NCBI RefSeq assembly: GCF_037969875.1
Contig: NZ_CP150218.1
Location: 3,472,001-3,536,000, forward strand
Length of the DNA stretch: 64,000 bases
DNA from: Paenibacillus sp. FSL R7-0337
GTDB taxonomy: Bacteria; Bacillota; Bacilli; Paenibacillales; Paenibacillaceae
Direction of reading: 5' to 3'
Below are positions 1 to 8,951 of the stretch, one piece after another (position 1 is the stretch's first letter; each line of letters opens with the position of its first letter). The notes under the pieces are model-generated. The model did no database searches and was not told where the DNA came from. It was given only the letters and a program-made list of their open reading frames with translations. The translations under genes and the position numbers were made by a program.

Positions 1-497
1 CCGGTAGGCTCGTCCGCAATAATAACGGCAGGGTTGTTGACAATAGCTCTGGCAATCGCGATCCGCTGCTGCTCTCCCCCTGAGAGCTGTGAGGGCTCAC
101 GCCCCGCCTTGCTGCGCAGTCCCACCAGATCGAGCACTTCATTCACACGCTTCTTGATAATCTTCTTCGGTGCCTCAATAACATCCATCGCAAAAGCCAC
201 ATTCTCATACGCCGTCATCTTCGGCAGCAGCCGGAAATCCTGAAAGACCACACCGATATTGCGGCGCACATAAGGGATCTTACGGGGCTTCAGCTTGCCG
301 ATATTGAACCCGCCTACGGAGATCTGTCCTTTGGTTGGCGTTTCTTCTCTATAAATTAATTTCATGAACGTTGATTTACCTGCGCCGGACGGTCCGACAA
401 TGTAGACGAACTCATTGCGGTCGATTTTGACGGATATTCCTTGCAATGCATGGGTCCCGTTAGCATAGGTCTTCCATACATCCTGCATCTCAATCAT
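1..497 (-). CDS. ftsE: Cell division ABC transporter ATP-binding protein FtsE (5' part; C-terminus outside the window)
   Basis: ATPase partner of FtsX in the FtsEX complex, which activates peptidoglycan hydrolases at the membrane during elongation or division. The visible 165 residues start MIEMQDVWKTYANGTHALQG, typical of FtsE. Walker A (GPSGAGKST), the Q-loop (VVFQDFRLLP), the ABC signature LSGGEQQRIAIARA and Walker B (AVIIADEPT) follow in order. The frame runs off the left edge at the D-loop, so ftsX is expected beyond it. A second in-frame ATG lies eight codons upstream (521). I prefer 497 because family members begin with MIEM, and GGGAAGTGAG sits just before it. The gene is divergent from the VanW-domain gene. 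Function is certain; only the start is open. Confidence 0.93.
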   Translation of the reverse strand, partial: MIEMQDVWKTYANGTHALQGISVKIDRNEFVYIVGPSGAGKSTFMKLIYREETPTKGQISVGGFNIGKLKPRKIPYVRRNIGVVFQDFRLLPKMTAYENVAFAMDVIEAPKKIIKKRVNEVLDLVGLRSKAGREPSQLSGGEQQRIAIARAIVNNPAVIIADEPT

Positions 498-686
498 TTT
501 CTCACTTCCCGATTCTGACATCTTCCGCCGGGCTACTGGGCCGGGGGAGCTTCCATAAACTGCATGATTATCGCAGGCGTATCTATTGTAACAAATCCAT
601 AACCCCTTGAGTACCCGAAAGTTTTACCGAATCCTTACATATACATAAAAACATCAGGTTTTGCCCCATAGAAGGAGAGATTACTT

Positions 687-2114
687 ATGAAAAAAATACA
701 CGCCGCTCTCATCGCGGGTTTCGGTCTGATGCTGGCCGGTTCGCTGGCTGCCGGAGGGCTTCATCTATACGGCAGCCAGCCTACCCTGCCCGCAAATACC
801 GCTATCGCAGGCTGGGAGATTGGCGGAATGAACATCGCTGATGTAGCAGCCGGAATGGATGCAAGACTTCAGGCGCTGGAAGCTACTCCACTCATGCTGA
901 AGGCAAAAAATAACGCCGGACGCAAGGTTACCCTTAAGCAGGCAGGTGTGACCTATGAAGCCGGGGATTTCCTCAAGGCGCTGAAAACGCTGACGGACGG
1001 CACGCTGATGGAGCGGGTACAAGCCCGGCGCAGCTGGTCCGGCAGCTGGAATATGGAGATTCAGCTGCAGACTGCGCAGCTCAGGAGTCTCTTGAATCCC
1101 GAGTGGGAAAAAGAATCCTTCGGCGTTCCGGTCGATGCGGTCCGGCAGATCACCGGAGATGACCGGGTCGTATATACGCCAGGCACATCCTCCTACGAGG
1201 TGGACTGGCAGGCGCTGGAGCTTGCGGTGCAGGCGGCAGTGCCCACCCGGTTAGCCGCTGACGGCACACTTCAGGATCAGCAAATTCAGCTGGAGGTTCC
1301 CCTTGCTGTCAAGCAGCCGAAGATCACGCTACAGGCGCTTAAGGATCAGGGCATCGACCGCAAAATCGTCCAGTTCAGCACCTCCCTCGGGGCCAGCGGC
1401 CCCGGGCGCAGCTTCAATGTAGAGGCCGCCGCCAAAGCCGTGAACGGCACTGTGCTGCCGCCGAATGCGGTTTTTGATTACGGAAAAGCGATCCAGAAGG
1501 CCCAGACCGAATACGGCTTCCGCGAAGCCCCGGTCATCGTGAACGGCAAGCTCCAGCCCGGTACCGGCGGGGGGATCTGCCAGGTCTCCAGCACCCTGTA
1601 TAATGCCGCGCTGCGCTCTGGGCTGGAGATCGTAGAACGGCGCAACCACTCGCTTCCGGTCAGCTATCTACCGAAGGGGCAGGACGCCACTTTTGCCGAG
1701 GGGTATATCAATTTTCGCTTCCGCAACAACACCGGCAAATATCTGATCATCAAGTCCGAAGTCCAGGGGCGCACGCTGACCATCAAGCTGTTCGGCACGT
1801 TCCCGAAGAACGTCACCTATTCCATTGAATCCAGAACCGTCGAGGTGCTGCCCCCCACGGATAAATATGTGAGCGATAATTCGCTCCCCAAGGGCGGAAC
1901 CCGGGTACTGCTTGCCGGCAAAACCGGCTATGTAGTTGAAACTTACATTACCCGCCATGTGGATGGTACAGCGGTTGAGAGAAATCTGCTCTCCCGCGAT
2001 ACCTATTACGCCCAGAAACGTGTCATCGCCATCAACCGCGGCGGGATGAGCAGATCCGATCAACCTGAATCCCCGCGCAGACAGCTGGTCGAGGACGGAG
2101 TGAAGGCTCGGTAA
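687..2114 (+). CDS. Secreted VanW-domain protein with peptidoglycan-binding-like N-terminal region
   Basis: 475-residue exported protein with an N-terminal signal or anchor segment (residues 6-26, LIAGFGLMLAGSLAAGG). Residues about 40-230 resemble the repeated module (PG_binding_4 type) found before VanW domains. Residues about 235-385 are a VanW domain, with the marker stretches FNAVxxYGKA-like, GTGGGICQVSSTLYNAA and NHSLPVSYLP. The tail (GGTRVLLAGKTGYVVETY) looks like a G5-type module. VanW was named from vancomycin-resistance clusters, but the biochemical role is unknown; there is no van operon here. The start is set by GAAGGAGAG seven bases upstream. It stands alone on the plus strand. 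A cell-wall role is inferred from the domains only. Confidence 0.85.
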   Translation: MKKIHAALIAGFGLMLAGSLAAGGLHLYGSQPTLPANTAIAGWEIGGMNIADVAAGMDARLQALEATPLMLKAKNNAGRKVTLKQAGVTYEAGDFLKALKTLTDGTLMERVQARRSWSGSWNMEIQLQTAQLRSLLNPEWEKESFGVPVDAVRQITGDDRVVYTPGTSSYEVDWQALELAVQAAVPTRLAADGTLQDQQIQLEVPLAVKQPKITLQALKDQGIDRKIVQFSTSLGASGPGRSFNVEAAAKAVNGTVLPPNAVFDYGKAIQKAQTEYGFREAPVIVNGKLQPGTGGGICQVSSTLYNAALRSGLEIVERRNHSLPVSYLPKGQDATFAEGYINFRFRNNTGKYLIIKSEVQGRTLTIKLFGTFPKNVTYSIESRTVEVLPPTDKYVSDNSLPKGGTRVLLAGKTGYVVETYITRHVDGTAVERNLLSRDTYYAQKRVIAINRGGMSRSDQPESPRRQLVEDGVKAR

Positions 2115-2147
2115 CGTCCGGTTCCCTGAAATGTATGAGCAAACAGA

Positions 2148-2188
2148 AACGGCTGCGCCCGCCTTGTGACAAGGTCGGCACAGCCGTT
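2148..2188. terminator. Stem-loop terminator after the VanW-domain gene
   Basis: AACGGCTG at 2148-2155 pairs with CAGCCGTT at 2181-2188, and the inner GCCTT/AAGG arms extend the stem. It lies 34 bases past the stop, between convergent genes, so it may serve both. The T-tract is weak. Confidence 0.6.
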
Positions 2189-2226
2189 ATTTGTATGAAG
2201 CGCTAGACTGAGCCTGAAGCCGCTTC

Positions 2227-2832
2227 TTAGAAAAGAGTATCCGGCGACATGTCAATTCTCCAGTAGCCGCTCACCTTCTTCAGCTTCACTGTTACTACTT
2301 CGGAAGACCCGTTCGCTCCTTCCGCAGGTACAGTCAGCTCGAACACTGCCGCCTGTGCAGTCTTGGAGACCATCCGTGCAGTCGCTCTGGTGAAATCCAG
2401 CGAGTTGCCCAGATCGGAATTGACCTGTGCCATGCGGCCCTCATGCTCCAGGAACTGTGTCTGTGCATAGAAGGCGGCCGCATTATGCGTGAACCCCTTC
2501 TTGATATAGCTCATCAGCTGCTGCTTCGAGCTCAGATCGCTCGACAGATAGCGGTACTCCTGTGCTTTATAAGGGAACAACTCCGGGCTGAATACATTGC
2601 CTCCCCGGCTGGCATACGTATATAGCTTCTTGGCATGAACCACCAAGGGAACAACGCTCCGTTCAGTGAGATTGTTAATGGTAGCCGGCCCTTCCTTGCC
2701 CGGTGCAGACGCCGCAACCGTTCTTACGCCCTCAATACTTGCCACCGGTGAAGCCGCAAGCGCTCCGCCCCCTGCAGAGACAAGACCCAGTGATAATGCC
2801 AGTGAACCGATCATCCATTTTTTGTTCATCAT
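2227..2832 (-). CDS. Secreted IseA-like protein (DL-endopeptidase inhibitor family candidate)
   Basis: 201-residue secreted protein with a clear signal peptide (MMNKKWMIGSLALSLGLVSA...ALA). The mature part has the stretches YKAQEYRYLSSDLSSKQQLM, YIKKGFT, EHEGRMAQVNSDLGNSLDF and KVSGYWRIDMSP. These recall B. subtilis IseA/YoeB, which binds and inhibits cell-wall DL-endopeptidases of the LytF/CwlO type. That assignment is from remembered family pattern and is tentative. The open frame reaches 2883, but AGGAGG at 2838-2843 places the start at 2832 (or the adjacent ATG at 2829), directly before the signal peptide. A small inverted repeat (CTTACG...CGTAAG, about 2907-2924) lies upstream, near where a promoter would be. 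Confidence 0.62.
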   Translation of the reverse strand: MMNKKWMIGSLALSLGLVSAGGGALAASPVASIEGVRTVAASAPGKEGPATINNLTERSVVPLVVHAKKLYTYASRGGNVFSPELFPYKAQEYRYLSSDLSSKQQLMSYIKKGFTHNAAAFYAQTQFLEHEGRMAQVNSDLGNSLDFTRATARMVSKTAQAAVFELTVPAEGANGSSEVVTVKLKKVSGYWRIDMSPDTLF

Positions 2833-2976
2833 GAACGCCTCCTCATATTCCTGTGTGGTAGTTTGACCACTGCTTCTCTTCAACTGCTGCGATAAGTACT
2901 ATATAACTTACGATAGCCCGTAAGCTGTAATACCCAAACCACCCTGGGGTATAAACGGGTAATGGGGGGAAAGCGT

Positions 2977-3016
2977 AAAAAAACTCTGCCTTCCGTGTAA
3001 ATGGAGGGGCAGAGTT
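2977..3016 (-). terminator. Rho-independent terminator of the type IV pilus operon
   Basis: On the minus strand AACTCTGCC pairs with GGCAGAGTT and is followed by seven T. It lies 10 bases after the pilO stop and closes the pil operon. Confidence 0.85.
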
Positions 3017-3026
3017 GGGGGGAGGA

Positions 3027-3605
3027 TTATTCATCGGTGTCCAATGACTTTTCATAGTATCCTGTGAAAGTAATACTGGCTGAAATCATGTTTTTGGAAT
3101 TACTAGAATGCTGGAAACTGAATGAGTCCACATTTATAATACGCGGCAGAAGCTGTAGTGCATTCATCCAGCTCAGGACATTGCTATAAGTCCCTTCTAC
3201 CAGTGCATCCATCTTCACTGTTTTTACTGCCGGAAGTACAGTTTCGGAAGAACTAACCTGAGTAAGGTTGTTGTCCTCCAATGCGAAGCCGACATCCTTC
3301 AATCTGGCATTGGTCATTGTTCCAATAGTTCGTAAGTCAATAATTAACTGCTCACTATTGTCTCCTCGTGGAAGCTTGGATAGAAGTTCATCCTGCGCAC
3401 CATTATCAGCCGTTAAACTATTAAACTCTTGTATTTTGTTCTCCATGAGTCCGTTCTGTTGTTCCAACTGCGACATCTCTGATTTCTGCTCTGCAATCTT
3501 ACTAGTTGTAGGTTGAAATCCTAGCAAGAAGAAAGCGAACAATAGCAGAAACAAAACAAGAACGCCAAGCACAATAGGTGAACGATATTTATTGATTTGT
3601 TCCAT
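3027..3605 (-). CDS. pilO: Type IV pilus assembly protein PilO-like
   Basis: Predicted bitopic inner-membrane protein of the PilMNOP alignment complex. Residues about 10-30 form one membrane helix (SPIVLGVLVLFLLLFAFFLL). A coiled-coil stretch follows (KSEMSQLEQQNGLMENKIQEF), and the C-terminal alpha/beta domain ends in ITFTGYYEK, the usual PilO layout. Length (192) is normal. The frame opens further upstream, but the Shine-Dalgarno GGGGGAGG favours 3605 (alternative 3611). Either start overlaps the end of the pilMN gene by 17-23 bases, pointing to coupled translation. It is the last gene of the operon. Confidence 0.78.
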   Translation of the reverse strand: MEQINKYRSPIVLGVLVLFLLLFAFFLLGFQPTTSKIAEQKSEMSQLEQQNGLMENKIQEFNSLTADNGAQDELLSKLPRGDNSEQLIIDLRTIGTMTNARLKDVGFALEDNNLTQVSSSETVLPAVKTVKMDALVEGTYSNVLSWMNALQLLPRIINVDSFSFQHSSNSKNMISASITFTGYYEKSLDTDE

Positions 3606-5220
3606 GCTCATCCGCCTCCCCCGGGTTTGTAGAAGCAGCAGATTCTTGCAGCCGATCTTTGACCAAGTTAACATGGTAATTCGCTGTATAGTAGCTTTTT
3701 AGAATAGTAGGAGATTGTAGGTTGCCAGACAAATCTCCTTCAGACAACTTTTGAACAAGGACGTCTACAGTGAAGGACATTTTACGCAATTCAGCCAGAT
3801 ATTCGGCCGCATCTTCCATTTTGGACAGCCTCACTGTCAGATCAATAGAATTTTGGAACGTATAGCCGATGCTATTAAACGATGCCCCTTGCGGCAGTTC
3901 AGATGCAAGTTCGTTTAATATAGGAACAATATTCTTTTTATACTTTAGAATCTCTTCAACAGCAGTCTTACGGTCCAGCTTACCTGAACCTCCATTGTTA
4001 GCCTTGGCGAGCTCCAGCTGAAGTAGATCACCCCGGTCCTTTAGGCCCTGAATCTGCTCAGACAAATTGCTAATCTGTCCCTTATTGGCTGTATAAAAGA
4101 TCCCGGTCCCCACCATGCCCAGCAGCCAAATCCCAACGAGTGCAATAACCAGATAAGGAAACAGCATGGCTTCACGATCTTCTCGCGGCAAAAGATTAAT
4201 ATGCTTTCCGCCATAGCCTAATGCGGCTCCGGTAGCTATCCGGTAGCTGTTCAACTGCTGATCCTGGCTTCTCGCCGCGCTGGCCTCAAGCTGATCCAGG
4301 TTCAGAGGAATGATCTCCTGCTCGGCTAAGGACTGGCTTAACTCCTCATGTAGTTGACTGCGTATACCAGGTGTTCCTGTAATCAGAATATTGCTGACTC
4401 GTGTACTTCCGTCATGAAGACTATACTGGTAGAAATTCAGCATCCGTGAGATTTCCGCCGTAATCTCCAGCATCTGCTCGGGCGACAAGCGCTCCTCTGT
4501 ACTCTCATTAGCAGCAGCTACCTCTGACCGGTAGGATATCTCTTCCCGCCCGGGAACCCCCATCGGTTCTGCCCTGCCTGCTTGAAGATCAGCGACATTA
4601 ATGGTTCGGATGAAGACAGGATTTCCCTCACGAAACATATAAATATCCAGCAGTGAATGCTCCAGATGGATCAGCATCGTCTCTGCAAAGGTTTGACCTT
4701 GATTTAGCTTAATACTTCGGGCTAAAGCTGTTGCGGAAATTTCGATACTATTCACCCGTAAGCCCGCAGCTTCCAATATATCAATATAGTCCTGAATCGG
4801 CTTACGCGGTGCTGCAAATACCAGCAGGTGGCTTTGGTCTTCATCAACACTAGTAGTTACATAATCGTATACCGGATTTTCAAAAGGCAAATGCAGCCCC
4901 GTTTCCACCTCAAGCTTCACAAGCTGCTCCAGTTGCTTCTCATTTGTGCTGGGAATACTCATGTTACGGATTATGATTTGAGCAGGCGGGATGGCTAAGG
5001 ATACCTTAGATCCGCGAAGGCCTTGCTTCTTAACCCAGGGCTTAAGAATATCCAGCAGAGACTCCCCATCAGCAATCTGATTCTCGACGATTATTCCCGG
5101 ACGTAATGGAAGCACCTTTTTCTTGCGGACTTCCCATGTTTTATTCTTCTTCAAGCTGACGCAGCGGATAGCGGATTCCTCTATGGAAATCCCGACTGCT
5201 TGTTGACCTAATCCTATCAT
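3589..5220 (-). CDS. PilM-PilN fusion protein of type IV pilus assembly
   Basis: 543 residues joining two proteins that are usually separate. Residues 1-340 are PilM: an actin-like cytoplasmic ATPase fold beginning IGLGQQAVGISIEESAIRCV, with the SHSLLDIYMFREGN-like and LITGTPGIRSQL parts of that fold. Residues about 345-520 are PilN: the entry motif INLLPREDRE, one membrane helix (PYLVIALVGIWLLGMVGTGIF), a coiled coil, and an ELPQGASFNSIGYTF ferredoxin-like domain. In Gram-negative systems PilM binds the short N-terminal INLLP peptide of PilN; here that contact would be within one chain. It sits between pilD and pilO, with pilO overlapping. Fusion is seen directly; function is by family. Confidence 0.82.
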   Translation of the reverse strand: MIGLGQQAVGISIEESAIRCVSLKKNKTWEVRKKKVLPLRPGIIVENQIADGESLLDILKPWVKKQGLRGSKVSLAIPPAQIIIRNMSIPSTNEKQLEQLVKLEVETGLHLPFENPVYDYVTTSVDEDQSHLLVFAAPRKPIQDYIDILEAAGLRVNSIEISATALARSIKLNQGQTFAETMLIHLEHSLLDIYMFREGNPVFIRTINVADLQAGRAEPMGVPGREEISYRSEVAAANESTEERLSPEQMLEITAEISRMLNFYQYSLHDGSTRVSNILITGTPGIRSQLHEELSQSLAEQEIIPLNLDQLEASAARSQDQQLNSYRIATGAALGYGGKHINLLPREDREAMLFPYLVIALVGIWLLGMVGTGIFYTANKGQISNLSEQIQGLKDRGDLLQLELAKANNGGSGKLDRKTAVEEILKYKKNIVPILNELASELPQGASFNSIGYTFQNSIDLTVRLSKMEDAAEYLAELRKMSFTVDVLVQKLSEGDLSGNLQSPTILKSYYTANYHVNLVKDRLQESAASTNPGEADEHGTNQ

Positions 5221-5235
5221 CCGATGATGTTCCCC

Positions 5236-5985
5236 CTAACCGATAAACAAAAGATATGCGCTGATGATGTCTGGGCCGAACAGGAATGAAAGGAGTGCGC
5301 CCAGAGCCAGGAATGGACCGAACGGTACAGGCTGCCTGTGCTTGATAGTGCCGAAGAGCTGCAAAATGCCGCCAACAGCTGCCCCCAGTGAGCAAGCTAT
5401 TAGAAATGCCATAATAACATTCGGCCAGCCTATAACCCAGCCCAGTAGTGCAAAGAGTTTAACATCTCCGATTCCCATACCTCCGAACAGGGCCAACAGC
5501 AACAGAACCCCTCCTCCGCTTAAAGTACCAAGCAAGTGATGCCATAATGGGACATCTGCCATAAAAGGAACCAATAGCAGGAAGAGTGGCGCAAAAAATA
5601 GCAGCACTTTATCCGGAATTAGCATATATCGTATATCAGAGACCGTAATAGTAACCGACAAGCAGACTAGCAGCATTCCAGTAATCCCTTCAAACGTAAG
5701 ACCAAATTTCAGGTACATGACCAGAAACAATACTCCCGTTATTGCTTCTCCAAACGGATATACAGGCGATACCCGGGTACCACAATGCCGGCACTTCCCT
5801 CGTGCTACTAAATAGCTGAGAACCGGGATTAGATCCAGTGGCTTAAGCCTTGCATTGCATTTAGGACATTTCGATGGCGGATATAGCAAAGACTCTCCTG
5901 CAGGAATCCGCATTCCTACTACATTCAGGAACGATCCTATAGTTAAGCCTAGTAAAGTTACATAAACTGCGATAAAAATAGTCAT
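5236..5985 (-). CDS. pilD: Prepilin leader peptidase / N-methyltransferase (A24 family)
   Basis: Membrane aspartyl protease that removes prepilin leaders and methylates the new N-terminus. The 249-residue protein has the N-terminal methyltransferase region with the two CxxC pairs (CPKCNARL and CRHCGTRV, residues about 38-70). Several hydrophobic helices follow, and both catalytic Asp motifs are present (SDIRYMLIPD and GMGIGDVKL). It is the only prepilin peptidase in the window and should process the main pilin and the minor pilins at 17.5-18.7 kb. It lies 15 bases upstream of pilMN. Confidence 0.9.
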   Translation of the reverse strand: MTIFIAVYVTLLGLTIGSFLNVVGMRIPAGESLLYPPSKCPKCNARLKPLDLIPVLSYLVARGKCRHCGTRVSPVYPFGEAITGVLFLVMYLKFGLTFEGITGMLLVCLSVTITVSDIRYMLIPDKVLLFFAPLFLLLVPFMADVPLWHHLLGTLSGGGVLLLLALFGGMGIGDVKLFALLGWVIGWPNVIMAFLIACSLGAAVGGILQLFGTIKHRQPVPFGPFLALGALLSFLFGPDIISAYLLFIG

Positions 5986-6013
5986 AGTAAGTTTTGTCCC
6001 TTTCGGGGATTTT

Positions 6014-6047
6014 AAAAAAGGAACCGGAATGGTTCCGATTCCTTTTT
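6014..6047 (-). terminator. Stem-loop between the pilin gene and pilD
   Basis: On the minus strand GGAATCGGAACC...GGTTCC is followed by six T. It falls inside the operon, directly after the pilin gene. It could end most transcripts there, giving more pilin than downstream pilD-pilMN-pilO mRNA. Confidence 0.65.
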
Positions 6048-6064
6048 ATAAACTATTCAATAAA

Positions 6065-6508
6065 TTATTTAGTAAGAATATCGGATGCTATATAACTTCC
6101 ATTAGTAACAGCTACTGGATGCGGCGTTAGCACTACACTTTGCAAAATTCCCTCTGAGTTAAACGTAACTATAGTTGTATTACCTGTTAGTGCTACTTTA
6201 GTACTTGGAAGTACAATTCCAGCTTCAATATATTTTCCATCCTGAAGATTCTTCAGAGAAACTGTGAGATTTTTCTCAAAATTACCATTTTTTTCTCCAA
6301 TAACGTACAGTCTTGCTGCTTCATAAATTTGACGTGCTGTAGCCAAGTCTGCGTCCTCCCGAGAACCTTTAACAATGTTTCCGATCATCGGAATTGCAAT
6401 AACCGCAATAATCCCCAAAATAACAATTACCGCCAATAACTCAATCAGAGTAAACCCTTTCTGATTCTCTTCTTTGCTAAGTCTTCTCTTCATTGCCTGT
6501 GCTAACAT
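6065..6508 (-). CDS. Type IV major pilin candidate (class III signal peptide)
   Basis: 147-residue prepilin. The charged leader (18 residues, ending KG) is followed by the cleavage motif G|FTLIELLAVIVILGIIAVIAIP, with Glu at mature position 5, as in type IV pilins and pseudopilins. The remaining 100 residues are a small globular domain without cysteines. Position within the operon between pilC and pilD, its own strong Shine-Dalgarno (AAGGGGGAC) and the following attenuator-like hairpin suggest it is the abundant subunit. It could instead be a pseudopilin of a DNA-uptake pilus. The 145-base gap to pilC holds a short GC-rich stem-loop (6603-6618) and no other signal that I can see. Confidence 0.88.
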   Translation of the reverse strand: MLAQAMKRRLSKEENQKGFTLIELLAVIVILGIIAVIAIPMIGNIVKGSREDADLATARQIYEAARLYVIGEKNGNFEKNLTVSLKNLQDGKYIEAGIVLPSTKVALTGNTTIVTFNSEGILQSVVLTPHPVAVTNGSYIASDILTK

Positions 6509-6653
6509 TTCGTGTCCCCCTTGAAATTAGTAGTGTGTGATATTTTCCGACAGAAAATAAATTCTGTAATGCTGCTTTCCCGCTGCCTTGCTTCGGCCTT
6601 CGCGCCGTCTGTCCGGCGTCACCCCTCTCCATATGTTCAAGGAACCGCAAAGT

Positions 6654-7859
6654 TCACATATTACCGTATAGGCTGAACATCGGCAGCATAATAGCTGCTA
6701 CAATTACCCCAACTATTCCTGCCAGAAAGGCTATCAAAAGTGGCTCCAGCAATGATTTCAAGCGGTCCACTGTATTCTCCACATCCATCTCGTAGAAGTC
6801 GGCGACCTTTGATAACATCGTATCCAGGGCCCCAGTCTCTTCACCAATTGCTATCATCTGGGTCACCAGCGGAGGAAACACCCATGCCTTCTTCAGCGGC
6901 TCAGAGAGCGGGTTTCCTTGCCTTAGCGAGTCACCCGCACTGCGTATATAACGCCCAACCACCTTATTCCCCGCCACTTCCTCTACGATTGCCAGGGACT
7001 GAAGAATAGGTACTGAGCTGGCATAGAGCGATGAGAAGGTCCGGGTAAACTGTGCAATAGAACCTTTCTGATTGAGCTTACCGAAAACAGGCACTTTCAG
7101 CTTCGCATAATCGATTGCATATGCACCTTTCTCGGTACGTTTGGTTATCTGATAAGCAACTACAAGGAGTAGTACTCCTAATATCCAGTAATACCACTGA
7201 CCTTGAATACTCTTGCTGAGAGCCAGGACCATCTTAGTGATAGCAGGAAGCTCTGCATTCATTGATTCAAACATAGTGACAAACTGTGGAACAATTGCCC
7301 ATAGCAGATAAATAACAGCTCCTACAGCCATTACTCCTACTGTAATCGGGTAAGTCAGAGCGGATTTTATCTTTTCGGTCGTTGTATGCTGTTTCTCAAA
7401 AAAGACCGCTAACCGCTCCAGTGTTCCCTCCATATTCCCGGATTCTTCTCCGGCACGGATCATGCTGACAAACAATGGCGGAAAAATCCGTTTGTGTTCC
7501 TGTACGGCCTGGGAGAATGGAATTCCCCGAAGCAGACTGGAACCGACCTCCTGAAGAGCTTTACGCAGCGGTTTACTATCCGTCTGTTCGGCTAGAATCC
7601 GTGTAGCATCTACGATGGATACTCCAGCCCTCATTAGCGTAGCGAATTGGCGGCAGTAAATAATAAAGTGAATAGTCTTAACAGGATTTCCTATGTATAT
7701 ATCCATCTGCAAAAGGGAGGTTTTGCGTTCGACCAGTGAGAATACGGTAAGACCACGCTTACGAAGCTCGTCCATGGCAGCTGGTTTATCCGTAGCGGTA
7801 AGCTTACCTTTGAGTGGTCTGCCTGCCGGTGTCTTAACCTGGTACTCAAATAATGCCAT
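6654..7859 (-). CDS. pilC: Type IV pilus inner-membrane platform protein PilC
   Basis: 401-residue polytopic protein of the PilC/GspF family, which sits at the base of the pilus and transmits motor ATPase movement. It begins with the soluble stretch ALFEYQVKTPAGRPLKGKL. Two copies of the T2SSF domain follow (residues about 70-190 and 270-395), each with the family signature (FPPLFVSMIRAGEESG and FPPLVTQMIAIGEETG) and hydrophobic segments. Its ATG overlaps the pilT stop by one base (TAATG), so translation is coupled to pilT. Confidence 0.93.
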   Translation of the reverse strand: MALFEYQVKTPAGRPLKGKLTATDKPAAMDELRKRGLTVFSLVERKTSLLQMDIYIGNPVKTIHFIIYCRQFATLMRAGVSIVDATRILAEQTDSKPLRKALQEVGSSLLRGIPFSQAVQEHKRIFPPLFVSMIRAGEESGNMEGTLERLAVFFEKQHTTTEKIKSALTYPITVGVMAVGAVIYLLWAIVPQFVTMFESMNAELPAITKMVLALSKSIQGQWYYWILGVLLLVVAYQITKRTEKGAYAIDYAKLKVPVFGKLNQKGSIAQFTRTFSSLYASSVPILQSLAIVEEVAGNKVVGRYIRSAGDSLRQGNPLSEPLKKAWVFPPLVTQMIAIGEETGALDTMLSKVADFYEMDVENTVDRLKSLLEPLLIAFLAGIVGVIVAAIMLPMFSLYGNM

Positions 7860-8908
7860 TAGCCGTTCACCTCGCTCATATAGGCTTTGGCCGCCGTAGA
7901 AGTTATAAGACCACCTGCAAGGTGTTCACGAATGCTCATCTCCAGTGTATGCATACCCAGTGACCGGCTTGTCTGCATGACATTCTTCAGTTGGTGTGTC
8001 TTCTCCGTTCTAATCAAATTAGCAACAGCCGGTGTATTCACCAGAATCTCCGTTGCACATACCCGCCCCCGGCCTGTGGCTCTTGGGAATAGACGCTGGC
8101 TGACTACGGCTAACATCACTGAAGCCAGCTGCGAACGAATCTGATTCTGCTGATGGCCTGGAAAAGCATCGATAATCCGGTCTATCGTTTGTGGTGCATC
8201 CGTTGTATGTAGAGTTGCCAGGACTAGGTGCCCTGTCTCAGCCGCAGTAACGGCTGCCGAGATCGTCTCCAGATCACGCATTTCACCGACCAGGATAACA
8301 TCTGGATCCTGCCGCAATGCGGCCCGCAGACCGCTGGCGAAGCTGTGGGTGTCACTCCCGACTTCACGTTGATCTACTAAGCACTTGCCATGGCTGTGCA
8401 AAAACTCAATTGGATCCTCCAGCGTTACGATATGCTTGCTCTCAGATTGGTTGATAGAATGAATCATTGCTGCCAGTGTGGAGGACTTGCCGCTGCCCGT
8501 AGGGCCTGTCACCAGGATCAGACCTTGCGGCTTCTTGGCCAAGCTCTCCAGAATGAGCGGCATGGATAGTTGCTGTAGTGACAAGATCTCCGCAGGAATA
8601 GAACGGGCTGCAATGCTTACCCCACTCCGCTGGCGGTACACATTGACCCTGTAACGTACTCCGTTATCTAGCGGATAAGAGAAGTCAATTTCTCCAGCCG
8701 TATTAAAAATACCGCTATTGCCTTCCCCCATAAGCACCTCTGCCATTGCCTGTGATTCCGCAGCCGTGACCCGTTCTCCTTCAACAGGGTGCAGGACTCC
8801 ATCAATTCTGATTACAGGTGCAGACCCTACGGAGATATGCAAATCCGAAGCTTTGGAGGTATAGGCCATATGGAGCAGTTGTATGATGTTCCTCGTGAAA
8901 GTAGACAT
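7859..8908 (-). CDS. pilT: Pilus retraction ATPase PilT
   Basis: 349-residue AAA-type motor of the PilT/VirB11 family that powers pilus retraction. Visible: Walker A GPTGSGKSST, the Asp box (TLEDPIEF), Walker B (DPDVILVGEMRD), the His box (GHLVLATLHT) and a PilT-like C-terminal region (the canonical AIRNLIRE is seen here as VANLIRTEKTHQL). The N-terminal region DLHISVGSAPVIRIDGVL is typical. Shine-Dalgarno GAGGAGG precedes the ATG. Presence of both PilB and PilT motors implies a dynamic, retractable pilus. Confidence 0.93.
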   Translation of the reverse strand: MSTFTRNIIQLLHMAYTSKASDLHISVGSAPVIRIDGVLHPVEGERVTAAESQAMAEVLMGEGNSGIFNTAGEIDFSYPLDNGVRYRVNVYRQRSGVSIAARSIPAEILSLQQLSMPLILESLAKKPQGLILVTGPTGSGKSSTLAAMIHSINQSESKHIVTLEDPIEFLHSHGKCLVDQREVGSDTHSFASGLRAALRQDPDVILVGEMRDLETISAAVTAAETGHLVLATLHTTDAPQTIDRIIDAFPGHQQNQIRSQLASVMLAVVSQRLFPRATGRGRVCATEILVNTPAVANLIRTEKTHQLKNVMQTSRSLGMHTLEMSIREHLAGGLITSTAAKAYMSEVNG

Positions 8909-8951
8909 TGGCTATCCTCCTCAACGCATGATTAGAACCATCAATTCTTGT

